From Flavobacterium oncorhynchi (GTDB lineage: Bacteria > Bacteroidota > Bacteroidia > Flavobacteriales > Flavobacteriaceae), in assembly GCF_002217355.1 (NCBI RefSeq), contig NZ_MUHA01000003.1:217009-273898 (forward strand): DNA of 56,890 bases, given 5' to 3'. The notes below the pieces were generated by a model that was not told the DNA's origin, did no database searches, and saw only the letters and a list, made by a program, of their open reading frames with translations. Of this stretch, positions 44,133 through 51,731 are shown piece by piece. Position 1 is the first letter of the stretch. Each line of letters opens with the position of its first letter. Made by a program: the position numbers and the translations under genes.

Positions 44133-46451
44133 TTAAGGGTTGAATGAGAATCCAACACTAAAAAATAATCGTACCTTGTCTATATTATTTATCCAAGAAG
44201 TATCAAAATGAATAGGGCCTAAAATCGATTGATAAGAAATAGAAGCTCCTCCAGATAATACAAGACTTGGGTCAAAGCCATCATCCCATTTTCCTTTTGG
44301 ACTAAATGCCTTATTTATGTATTTATCAAAAGATTCAAAACCAACAGTTGCGATATTAAAATGTGGAGTCAGGTAGATTTTTCCCATAAGATTTATTTGA
44401 GAAGCAATTTTTAAGCCCATATATTGAGAAACATTGAGTTCGTCTTCATGCAGACCTGGAAATGAAAAGCGATTACTGCCAGAACTTGGGATAATTCCTC
44501 CTACGAAATATTTTGCCGCATAACCAAAATCAGAAAACGAGATTTGATCGTCGCTAAGTTTATCCTCAAAAATAAAATAAGAATCAAACCCTATGATTCC
44601 CGTTATTTTTTTTCTTAAAAGAGCTCTTTTTTCAAAACTGAAACCAAGTTTTGTGTAACCATTGGTCGAACCAGATATGTGTGTTTGATCTGGATCGTTA
44701 AGAGAGGTATAGACATCTGTAAACAATGATCGGGTTACATTTGCTTTTAAAATTGTTCCGTTTTCAGCAAAGAAAACTTTATCCATGTCATTGTAGGAAT
44801 AATGCATGTTTAGTTCTATGTTGTTTAATGAGTAATTCCTGATGTCGATCGAGTTAGGATTGTATTCTCTGTCATATTTTGGTTTTAAATTAGCGTATTG
44901 ATAGTGTAAACCATAGCCAAAATAACTTTTTAATGAATTTATATTTCTATTGATTTCGTTATTAAATTCAACAGAATTATAAAGTACATTATCCGAAGCT
45001 TTGCCGTTAAAATAAATTTCTTGCCTTAATAAGGCTCCGTAAAGTTCAGATGACCACCACCAATCTCGGTTTTTTCCAAAATTTTTCTGATAATTAATTC
45101 TGACTTTTGGCTGTTCCGCTATATCTGCAGTTACAAGAAGGCGAGACGCTCTGGCAAGAACATTTCTGGCGGTGTAATTAAAAATGATTCCAACGCCACG
45201 GTAAGTGTCATAATGTACAGATGTGTTTAGTTGATTTTTGGCACGTTCATGACCAAAGATTGTAACCCCTAGTTTGTTTTCATCTTTGATGAAATAGTTA
45301 TATGTAATCTCGTCAAAAAGATTAGTACCCATTGCTCTGTTAATACCTGCTATTAAATCTTTTGTGGTATATTTTACATGTGTTTTGAGATTCATTCTTC
45401 CTAATACCAGAGCAAGATTTTCCTTGCTTATTTTTTTGTAAATAATGGTATCAAGAATAATTTCTGAGGGCATTTGTGGTAATTCGTGAATACGTTGTTG
45501 ATACCCTTTTAATTTTTCGGATAAGGCTATTAAAGCAGGAAGATTTTCATTTGTTGCAATTTTACCATCTTTATAGATTTCCGCACTATCGGCAAAATCT
45601 GCAGTCGAAAAACGAAGGTTGGGCATGTGATCTACTAAAATATCGCAGAGTTTTCTATTTGCTGGATTCTTAATATTACTAGGGAACATACTGGTTTGCG
45701 TTAATATGGTTATAACATTGTTCAGTTTGTCTATTGGTTCCAATCCGCCTCCAACATCACTGCCAATAATAATGTCAGCCCCCATTTGTTGAGCAACATC
45801 TGTAGGGAAATTATTTAAAACACCACCATCAACTAATACTGTTTTTTCGTACGACATAGGTTTGAAAATAGCAGGCAGCGACATACTGGCTCTCATTGCA
45901 TAAGCTAAGCTGCCTTTGCTCAAAATAACCTCTTTTCCTTCAGACAAATCCGTAGCCATAGCTCTAAACGGAATCGAAAGGCTGTCAAAGTTTCTAATGT
46001 TATATACTGGGTAAGTTAATTCAGAAAGATATTCTCTTAGATTTTGATCATTTAATAAAGAGCCAATGCTGTTTAGTTTTTTGTTTTTAATCCCAATTCC
46101 AACTAAATATCTTTGAAATTCTCTTTTTTCCTCTACGCTGACAGATTTTAATGACTGACCGCCGCCAAGTAATTTGTCCCAATTAATGTTTTTGGTTAAC
46201 TTTTCTATACTGTCACCAGAGTATCCCATTGCATATAAACCGCCAATGATACTTCCCATACTATTTCCAACAATAAGGTCTGGAACAATGTGTAAAGAAT
46301 CTAGTTTTTGTAAAAGCGGAATATGTGCAATTCCTTTTGCGCCGCCGCCGCTTAATACTAAAACTACCTTGGGTTTCTTTTCCTGCGACAAAATAATTTG
46401 CGGGAGAGCAAGTAAAAACAAGAAAGCGAATAAATAAGATGTTTTTTTCAA
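44133..46451 (-). CDS. Patatin-like phospholipase with outer-membrane barrel
   Basis: This 772-residue protein has a signal peptide (ending in ILSQ at residue 23), an N-terminal patatin domain with the oxyanion loop SGGGAKGIAH (34-43), nucleophile Ser64 in GNSMGS and catalytic Asp208 in DGGVLNN. A POTRA-like region (about 320-390) and a C-terminal 16-strand-like barrel follow, ending in FFSVGFSFNP. The layout matches PlpD-type patatins, where the lipase is fused to an Omp85-type barrel. It probably hydrolyses phospholipids at or beyond the outer membrane. Confidence 0.9.
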   Translation of the reverse strand: MKKTSYLFAFLFLLALPQIILSQEKKPKVVLVLSGGGAKGIAHIPLLQKLDSLHIVPDLIVGNSMGSIIGGLYAMGYSGDSIEKLTKNINWDKLLGGGQSLKSVSVEEKREFQRYLVGIGIKNKKLNSIGSLLNDQNLREYLSELTYPVYNIRNFDSLSIPFRAMATDLSEGKEVILSKGSLAYAMRASMSLPAIFKPMSYEKTVLVDGGVLNNFPTDVAQQMGADIIIGSDVGGGLEPIDKLNNVITILTQTSMFPSNIKNPANRKLCDILVDHMPNLRFSTADFADSAEIYKDGKIATNENLPALIALSEKLKGYQQRIHELPQMPSEIILDTIIYKKISKENLALVLGRMNLKTHVKYTTKDLIAGINRAMGTNLFDEITYNYFIKDENKLGVTIFGHERAKNQLNTSVHYDTYRGVGIIFNYTARNVLARASRLLVTADIAEQPKVRINYQKNFGKNRDWWWSSELYGALLRQEIYFNGKASDNVLYNSVEFNNEINRNINSLKSYFGYGLHYQYANLKPKYDREYNPNSIDIRNYSLNNIELNMHYSYNDMDKVFFAENGTILKANVTRSLFTDVYTSLNDPDQTHISGSTNGYTKLGFSFEKRALLRKKITGIIGFDSYFIFEDKLSDDQISFSDFGYAAKYFVGGIIPSSGSNRFSFPGLHEDELNVSQYMGLKIASQINLMGKIYLTPHFNIATVGFESFDKYINKAFSPKGKWDDGFDPSLVLSGGASISYQSILGPIHFDTSWINNIDKVRLFFSVGFSFNP

Positions 46452-46473
46452 GATTACAATGTTTATGTATTTG

Positions 46474-46519
46474 AGAAATAAGGGCTTATTTTTATTTTTA
46501 AAATTAAGGACTTATTTCT
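46474..46519. repeat. Inverted repeat in the patatin gene leader
   Basis: Two 15-bp arms (AGAAATAAGGGCTTA at 46474-46488 and TAAGGACTTATTTCT at 46505-46519) pair with two mismatches around a 16-nt AT loop. They lie 22-68 bp ahead of the gene start, where a regulator or a leader structure could act. Confidence 0.45.
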
Positions 46520-46589
46520 AAAAAGTAGAATTTTTTGATTAAAATGTTTAAACAGGCAATTTACTTATTCTGAAAAGCATTAAAAATAA

Positions 46590-46617
46590 AAAACCCTTAC
46601 ATTTCTGCAAGGGTTTT
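46590..46617 (-). terminator. Terminator after ahcY
   Basis: A perfect 9-bp stem (AAAACCCTT / AAGGGTTTT) with a 10-nt loop lies 36 bp past the ahcY stop codon, with T-rich sequence following on the minus strand. Confidence 0.8.
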
Positions 46618-46652
46618 AATATTCAATTTATTTTAAGAAATCTAAAATTGAT

Positions 46653-47969
46653 TTAGTATCTGTAGTACTCTGGTTTGAATGGACCTTCAACTGGAACACC
46701 AATATAAGCAGCTTGATCGTCACGCAAAACTTCTAGTTCAACGCCTAATTTAGCTAAGTGTAAAGCAGCAACTTTTTCATCTAAATGTTTTGGTAACATG
46801 TAAACTTCATTTTTGTAAGCTGCACTGTTATTCCATAATTCGATTTGAGCCAAAGTTTGGTTTGTAAATGAGTTACTCATTACAAAACTTGGGTGACCTG
46901 TAGCACAACCAAGGTTTACTAAACGACCTTCAGCAAGAATGATGATGTCTTTTCCAGCGATGTTGTATTTGTCAACCTGTGGTTTGATTTCGATTTTAGA
47001 TGCACCGTGGTTTTTGTTCAACCAAGCCATATCAATTTCGTTATCAAAGTGTCCGATGTTACAAACAACAGTTTTGTCTTTCATTTGCTCGAAGTGCTCT
47101 CCAAGAACGATATCTTTGTTTCCTGTAGTTGTAATGATGATATCAGCATTAGCAATTACAGTGTTTAATTTTTTAACTTCATAACCGTCCATTGCAGCTT
47201 GTAAAGCACAAATTGGATCGATTTCAGTAACAGTTACAATAGATCCAGCACCTCTAAAAGAAGCAGCAGTTCCTTTTCCAACATCACCGTATCCACAAAC
47301 GATAACTCTTTTTCCAGCTAACATTAAGTCAGTTGCACGACGTACAGCATCTACAGCAGATTCTTTACAACCGTATTTGTTATCAAATTTAGATTTAGTA
47401 ACAGAGTCGTTAATGTTAATTGCAGGCATTGGCAACGTTCCAGCTTTTACTCTTTCGTAAAGTCTGTGAACACCAGTTGTAGTTTCTTCAGAAAGACCTT
47501 TAATTCCAGGAACCAATTCTGGGAAACGATCAATAACCATGTTAGTTAAATCTCCACCGTCATCAAGAATCATGTTCAATGGTTTTCTGTCTTCACCAAA
47601 GAATAAAGTTTGCTCAATACACCAGTCAAATGATTCTTCGTCAAGACCTTTCCAAGCATAAACTTGAATTCCAGCAGCAGCAATAGCAGCAGCAGCTTGA
47701 TCTTGAGTAGAGAAAATGTTACAAGAAGACCAAGTAACCTCTGCACCAAGAGCAATTAAAGTTTCAATTAAAACTGCAGTTTGAATCGTCATGTGTAAAC
47801 ATCCAGCGATACGAGCACCTTTAAGAGGTTGTTCGTCTTTATATTCAGCGCGAAGAGCCATTAAACCTGGCATTTCAGCTTCAGCTAGTTCAATTTCTTT
47901 TCTTCCCCAAGCAGCCAGAGAAATGTCTTTTACTTTGAAAGCCACATAAGGCGTAGTCGTTGTACTCAT
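46653..47969 (-). CDS. ahcY: Adenosylhomocysteinase
   Basis: This 438-residue NAD-dependent enzyme splits S-adenosylhomocysteine into adenosine and homocysteine, closing the methyl cycle. The NAD site [10 protein letters not shown] (about residue 225), the [17 protein letters not shown] start and the C-terminal [24 protein letters not shown] are all conserved. Length is that of the bacterial form. It is monocistronic. Confidence 0.97.
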   Translation of the reverse strand: MSTTTTPYVAFKVKDISLAAWGRKEIELAEAEMPGLMALRAEYKDEQPLKGARIAGCLHMTIQTAVLIETLIALGAEVTWSSCNIFSTQDQAAAAIAAAGIQVYAWKGLDEESFDWCIEQTLFFGEDRKPLNMILDDGGDLTNMVIDRFPELVPGIKGLSEETTTGVHRLYERVKAGTLPMPAININDSVTKSKFDNKYGCKESAVDAVRRATDLMLAGKRVIVCGYGDVGKGTAASFRGAGSIVTVTEIDPICALQAAMDGYEVKKLNTVIANADIIITTTGNKDIVLGEHFEQMKDKTVVCNIGHFDNEIDMAWLNKNHGASKIEIKPQVDKYNIAGKDIIILAEGRLVNLGCATGHPSFVMSNSFTNQTLAQIELWNNSAAYKNEVYMLPKHLDEKVAALHLAKLGVELEVLRDDQAAYIGVPVEGPFKPEYYRY

Positions 47970-48000
47970 TTATAGTATATTTGTAATTGTAAAATTTTTG

Positions 48001-48008
48001 CAAATTTA
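48001..48008 (-). promoter_or_regulatory. ahcY -7 promoter element
   Basis: On the minus strand TAAATTTG matches TAnnTTTG exactly. The start of transcription would be near 47994, about 25 bases before the ATG. No good -33 box is seen. Confidence 0.5.
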
Positions 48009-48106
48009 CATAATAGCTTTTTATTTTTACTACTTTCTGTCAGATTTGTGAAATCTTTAATTTCTTAATCTTTAGAATGTTAGTTAATAAAGGTTTTTAG
48101 AAGCTA

Positions 48107-48175
48107 ATCCTGCTGTCCACTATATCTTTTATGGCGAACCCCGCCACAAAAGGATGACGTTCCCATCAGGGCTAA
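48107..48175. repeat. Intergenic repeat ATCCTGCTGTCC...ATCAGGGCTA
   Basis: The block begins with ATCCTGCTGTCCACTATATC, has a central hairpin (CTTTT-A-TGGCG / CGCCA-C-AAAAG, 48126-48152) and ends with TCCCATCAGGGCTAAAA. I recognise it as a widespread intergenic element of Flavobacteriia, usually with a variable hairpin in the middle. It lies in the 277-bp spacer between the divergent ahcY and phosphopantetheinyl transferase genes. Confidence 0.65.
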
Positions 48176-48246
48176 AAGATCTGACATTAAATTACAATTC
48201 AGTTTTTAAATCAGGAAAATAATTCATAATCCATAATTAAAAAGTA

Positions 48247-48903
48247 ATGCCTTTATTTCAAACCATACAATTCAACGAAACCACAAAAATTTTAATTTGG
48301 GAAATAACCGAATCGTTCGATGAATTATATAGTAAGGTTACCTTAAAAGAAAAGACGCAGCGCAGGCTTGATGGAATGAAATCACAACTGCATCAGCGAG
48401 CTTTTTTAAGCGTTCGAATGCTGATTCAGGAAATGGGTTTTACAGACCATGATTTGCATTATGACGAATTTGGAAAACCTTATTTTGATTGTCATAATCA
48501 TATTTCAATTACGCACTCGTACCATTTTGCGGCAATAATTGTCAGCCATGAAACCGTAGGAATCGATATGGAATTACAGCGCGAAAAAATACTTCGCATT
48601 GCAGATAAATTTGTTGATACTGAATTTGACTATTTAAATCCAGATATTTTAGAAGATTACGTAAAGAAACTTACTGTTATCTGGGGTGCAAAAGAAGCCA
48701 TTTTTAAAATTAGAAACGAGAAAGGCATCAGTTTTAAAGATCATATTAGGGTTGATGATTTTTCTTTGAATAAAGCTAAAACCAACGCCAGTCTTCATTT
48801 TGATGATTTAGTGAAAGATTTTGATGTGCATTATGAAGAAATAAAATCAGATAATTTTGAGGGTAATTTTACATTAGTTTATGCTTTTGAAAAAAATAAT
48901 TAA
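48247..48903 (+). CDS. 4'-phosphopantetheinyl transferase superfamily protein
   Basis: This 218-residue enzyme transfers phosphopantetheine from CoA to a carrier protein. It is of the Sfp-like two-half type: GIDMEL (105-110) holds the Mg-binding Asp107, and WGAKEAIFK (146-154) has the second conserved block. ISITHSYHFAA precedes them as usual. Partner carrier proteins are not in the window; fatty acid or flexirubin-type synthesis are possible. Its stop codon overlaps that of the convergent haemoglobin gene. Confidence 0.9.
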   Translation: MPLFQTIQFNETTKILIWEITESFDELYSKVTLKEKTQRRLDGMKSQLHQRAFLSVRMLIQEMGFTDHDLHYDEFGKPYFDCHNHISITHSYHFAAIIVSHETVGIDMELQREKILRIADKFVDTEFDYLNPDILEDYVKKLTVIWGAKEAIFKIRNEKGISFKDHIRVDDFSLNKAKTNASLHFDDLVKDFDVHYEEIKSDNFEGNFTLVYAFEKNN

Positions 48904-49301
48904 GTATTATCATTTTTTTTTCGATGTTCAAACATGTTCATGTACAAAAAAGTACTCATTTTTCTAGCACGTCTTTTTAGTATTTCGACATTTTCACCTT
49001 CAAAATATTCATCTAAAGTTTGAAACCAATGATTAAGCCAAATTCCAAATTCATTTGAGGTAATCTGCCCCTTAAAATGAGCATCAACTTCATTATGAAC
49101 AGCGATAGGATTGCCATTGTATTTCTTCACGCCAAACAAATTCATTTCCCAAAAATCAGTCAGTTTTTCTAGGTGTGAATCCCAATCTTTAATCATTTCA
49201 TTAAAATAAAAGCCAATTTCTTCATCGGCTCTTATTTTTTCATAGAATCGATGGACTAGAAAAGAAACATCGTCTCTATTTTCTATTTGTTTTTTACTCA
49301 T
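48900..49301 (-). CDS. Group III truncated haemoglobin
   Basis: This 133-residue protein has the short 2-over-2 globin fold of group III. DDVSFLVHRFYEKIRADEEIGFYF at the start, WDSHLEKLTDFW and then VHNEVD, with likely proximal His in this helix F region, fit the family. Such proteins bind oxygen or nitric oxide, with roles that remain poorly known. It overlaps the small membrane protein upstream by 4 bp, so the two are one operon. A 20-bp palindrome lies ahead of the operon. Confidence 0.87.
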   Translation of the reverse strand: MSKKQIENRDDVSFLVHRFYEKIRADEEIGFYFNEMIKDWDSHLEKLTDFWEMNLFGVKKYNGNPIAVHNEVDAHFKGQITSNEFGIWLNHWFQTLDEYFEGENVEILKRRARKMSTFLYMNMFEHRKKNDNT

Positions 49302-49582
49302 GTAAGACTATTCAAAATAATAAATAAAACACTAAAAAAGGCACTTGCAAGAAGTAAGTTAAAAACCACTTTATGCTTCATTTGAGCCAAAATTGAAGTA
49401 TTTACAAAGATACAAACTAAAACAATAACAGCCAGTTGTATCATTTGCGGAATAGAAGTTCCATTGGCAAGAATAAACATTGCTGCAGCGGCTCCTAAAC
49501 AGCTTTGACCAATTACAGCCATTGTTGCAGAACCAATATAATTTTTGTCAAAATTTTCGAATGTTGTTTGATAAAGTGTCAT
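49298..49582 (-). CDS. Small membrane protein upstream of the haemoglobin gene
   Basis: This 94-residue protein has three hydrophobic segments (about 17-39, 44-64 and 71-92) and no recognised family motif. Its N-terminus is TLYQTTFENFDKNYIGS. It is the first gene of the operon and overlaps the haemoglobin start by 4 bp, which suggests linked function. Function unknown. Confidence 0.7.
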   Translation of the reverse strand: MTLYQTTFENFDKNYIGSATMAVIGQSCLGAAAAMFILANGTSIPQMIQLAVIVLVCIFVNTSILAQMKHKVVFNLLLASAFFSVLFIILNSLT

Positions 49583-49602
49583 GATATTAAGTTTTAGAAT
49601 AA

Positions 49603-49610
49603 CAAAGGTA
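49603..49610 (-). promoter_or_regulatory. Promoter of the haemoglobin operon
   Basis: On the minus strand TACCTTTG matches TAnnTTTG exactly. The start of transcription would be near 49596, 14 bases before the first ATG. There is no -33 TTTG at the right distance; the 20-bp palindrome takes its place, as in activator-dependent promoters. Confidence 0.55.
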
Positions 49611-49630
49611 CAGGCACCTTGACGCTGTTA

Positions 49631-49650
49631 TTTATGACTTAAATCATAAA
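49631..49650. promoter_or_regulatory. Crp/Fnr-type operator palindrome
   Basis: TTTATGA-CTTAAA-TCATAAA is a perfect palindrome with 7-bp arms and a 6-bp spacer, the size and spacing of a Crp-family site (TGTGA-N6-TCACA). Its centre lies about 43-44 bp before the predicted start of transcription of the haemoglobin operon, a class II activator position. A Crp/Fnr gene ends 13 bp away. Confidence 0.6.
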
Positions 49651-49662
49651 ACATAATCTTTT

Positions 49663-50259
49663 TTATCGATATACTTTTCGGTTTATTATTTTTAGTTGTC
49701 CCTTTTTTTCAAGTGCTTTTATAGCTCTAATAACAGTTTCAACACGTAGTCCGGTTAAGTCTCCAATTTGCTGTCTTGTAAAATTAATGAGATGTCCGTT
49801 TGCATCTTTTTTAAAATTAAAATAAGCAATTCCGTGATCTATTAATTTTAAAACCCGATGTTCAGGTTCATGAGTCGATATTTCTGCCGCCATTATAGAT
49901 TTGTAATACAAACGCTGTGCAAGATTCTCAATTATATTAATGCTCACAGATGGGTTTTCCTGCAGCAGTTTCATAAAAGTAACTTTAGGCAGAAGAAAAA
50001 TTTCAGTGTTCTCTACAGCAATAGCATTTGCTGGATATTTTTGATTTAAAAATAATGGAGGTTCTCCAAAAGACTGATCTTTATAAAATATACCCTGAAT
50101 AAATTCTCTTCCATCATCATTATAATTACTCATTTTAATCTCGCCTGAAATAATTTGATAATAATGTGTTGGCAGATTTCCTTCTTCAAAAAGAATTTCA
50201 TTTTTATCGATAGTCTTTCTTATCGCGTCATATTTTTCTAATAATTCGGGAGCAATCAT
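49663..50259 (-). CDS. Crp/Fnr family transcriptional regulator
   Basis: This 198-residue regulator has a cyclic-nucleotide-binding-type beta roll (about 15-120, with GEPPLFLNQKYPANAIA in the place of the phosphate cassette) and a C-terminal winged HTH with RQQIGDLTGLRVETVIRAIKALEKKG. It has no cysteine at all, so it cannot bind an iron-sulphur cluster like FNR. A haem, a nucleotide or another ligand is possible. It lies upstream of the haemoglobin operon on the same strand and is the obvious candidate to bind the palindrome between them. Confidence 0.9.
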   Translation of the reverse strand: MIAPELLEKYDAIRKTIDKNEILFEEGNLPTHYYQIISGEIKMSNYNDDGREFIQGIFYKDQSFGEPPLFLNQKYPANAIAVENTEIFLLPKVTFMKLLQENPSVSINIIENLAQRLYYKSIMAAEISTHEPEHRVLKLIDHGIAYFNFKKDANGHLINFTRQQIGDLTGLRVETVIRAIKALEKKGQLKIINRKVYR

Positions 50260-50344
50260 AAAAATTGATTTAAAGCTGTTTTACAAAGATAATTCATTCA
50301 AAATAGTTCTTCGGCATTAAAAACTTTTTACTTTTACAGCCATT

Positions 50345-51073
50345 ATGGAGCAAAAATTACTCAGTATTCATCGGCAGATTTTAGAGGCTAAGAAAAATGG
50401 ACAAAAGTTATTGGCCATACTTCTAGATCCCGATAAAATTGTATGGGAAAATTTACATCATTTATTGTTTAAAATAAATGAATCTCCAGCAACTCATATT
50501 TTTGTTGGCGGAAGTATTGTTCAAAGTAATGTTCTAGAAGATCTAATACAAGAGTTAAAATTAAAGACAAACCTGCCTGTTGTTTTGTTTCCAGGAGATC
50601 CTTCACAGATTTCTTCACAAGCCGATGCTGTTTTGTTTTTGTCTTTACTTTCCGGACGTAATCCTGATTATTTAATAGAGTATCAGGTTCAGGCGGCTCC
50701 AATTCTTAAAAAAACAAATCTCGAAGTTATTTCTACAGGATATATTTTGATTGAAAGTGGTAACGAAACTGCTGTTGCGCGTGTTAGCAAAACAGAACCT
50801 CTTAGTCGCGAGAATTTTGATTTGGCACTCGCAACAGCTCAAGCAGGCGAAATGTTAGGGAATAAATTGATTTATTTAGAAGCGGGAAGCGGAGCAAAAA
50901 ATCCAGTTCCACTAGAAATGATACAGTTAATTGCTCAAAATATTGAAATTCCTGTTATTGTTGGAGGAGGAATTGTAGATTTGCATTCCATTAAAAAAGC
51001 TTATAATGCTGGCGCTGATTTGGTAGTTGTAGGAACTGCTTTTGAAAATGACAGCCATTTTTTTGAATCCTAA
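50345..51073 (+). CDS. Geranylgeranylglyceryl phosphate synthase family protein
   Basis: This 242-residue TIM-barrel prenyltransferase joins an isoprenyl diphosphate to glycerol-1-phosphate. LLAILLDPDKI near residue 24, HIFVGGSIVQSNV, VVLFPGDPSQIS, YLEAGSGAKNPVP and VIVGGGIVDLHSIKKAYNAGADLVVVGTAFEND fit the GGGPS/PcrB family, group II, known in archaea and in Bacteroidota. The bacterial product and its use are not well known. pnuC starts 34 bp downstream. Confidence 0.9.
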   Translation: MEQKLLSIHRQILEAKKNGQKLLAILLDPDKIVWENLHHLLFKINESPATHIFVGGSIVQSNVLEDLIQELKLKTNLPVVLFPGDPSQISSQADAVLFLSLLSGRNPDYLIEYQVQAAPILKKTNLEVISTGYILIESGNETAVARVSKTEPLSRENFDLALATAQAGEMLGNKLIYLEAGSGAKNPVPLEMIQLIAQNIEIPVIVGGGIVDLHSIKKAYNAGADLVVVGTAFENDSHFFES

Positions 51074-51107
51074 ATAAAACTTTTACAGTTTATAAAATAC
51101 CGCAAAA

Positions 51108-51731
51108 ATGATAGATTTTTTTCTTGATAGTTATAAAAATGCACCGCTTTGGCATATTGCCTTAGAGTTTTTGGTTTTTGTGTTTGGAATTTTAAGCGTT
51201 TGGTTTGCAAAAAAAGAAAACATCTTGGTTTATCCAACTGGCTTAATCGCTACGGTTATTTCAGTGTATCTTTTATATGTTGCCGGCTATATTGGCGATA
51301 TGATTATAAACGGATATTTCTCGATTATGAGCATCTATGGCTGGTATGTTTGGGGAAGAGGAGGAGCAGTCGAGGATAATCTGCCAATTACCAGAACAAA
51401 TTTTAATGAAAAAATAATCGGAGTCGTATTGTTTTTGATAACTGTTTTTGTAGTTTTCGGGATTTATAAATATTTCGATTACGAAATACATAATGACAAT
51501 TATGTTGATATGATATCTTCTGGAATATTTTTTGCAGGGATGTGGTACATGGCCAGAAAAAAAATCGAAAACTGGACACTTTGGATTATTGGTGACATTA
51601 TTGTTGTACCTCTGTACGCTTATCGCGGACTTGGAATGCTGTCACTTCAATATTTAATTTTTACAATTTTAGCTATTTCAGCTTATTTAGAATGGAGAAA
51701 AATCTTAGACAGCAAAAAACAGCTATCATAA
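51108..51731 (+). CDS. pnuC: PnuC-family vitamin transporter
   Basis: This 207-residue inner-membrane protein has seven predicted transmembrane helices and the PnuC features FGILSVWFAKKENILVYPTGLI and ENWTLWIIGDII. PnuC carries nicotinamide riboside; the related PnuT carries thiamine. The kinase fused downstream (overlap 40 bp) favours nicotinamide riboside because NadR-like kinases trap it, while the TPP riboswitch close by makes thiamine a second option. The position I would compare with the substrate-contact Asn of studied PnuC is Asp here (WIIGD), which I cannot weigh without an alignment. Confidence 0.88.
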   Translation: MIDFFLDSYKNAPLWHIALEFLVFVFGILSVWFAKKENILVYPTGLIATVISVYLLYVAGYIGDMIINGYFSIMSIYGWYVWGRGGAVEDNLPITRTNFNEKIIGVVLFLITVFVVFGIYKYFDYEIHNDNYVDMISSGIFFAGMWYMARKKIENWTLWIIGDIIVVPLYAYRGLGMLSLQYLIFTILAISAYLEWRKILDSKKQLS

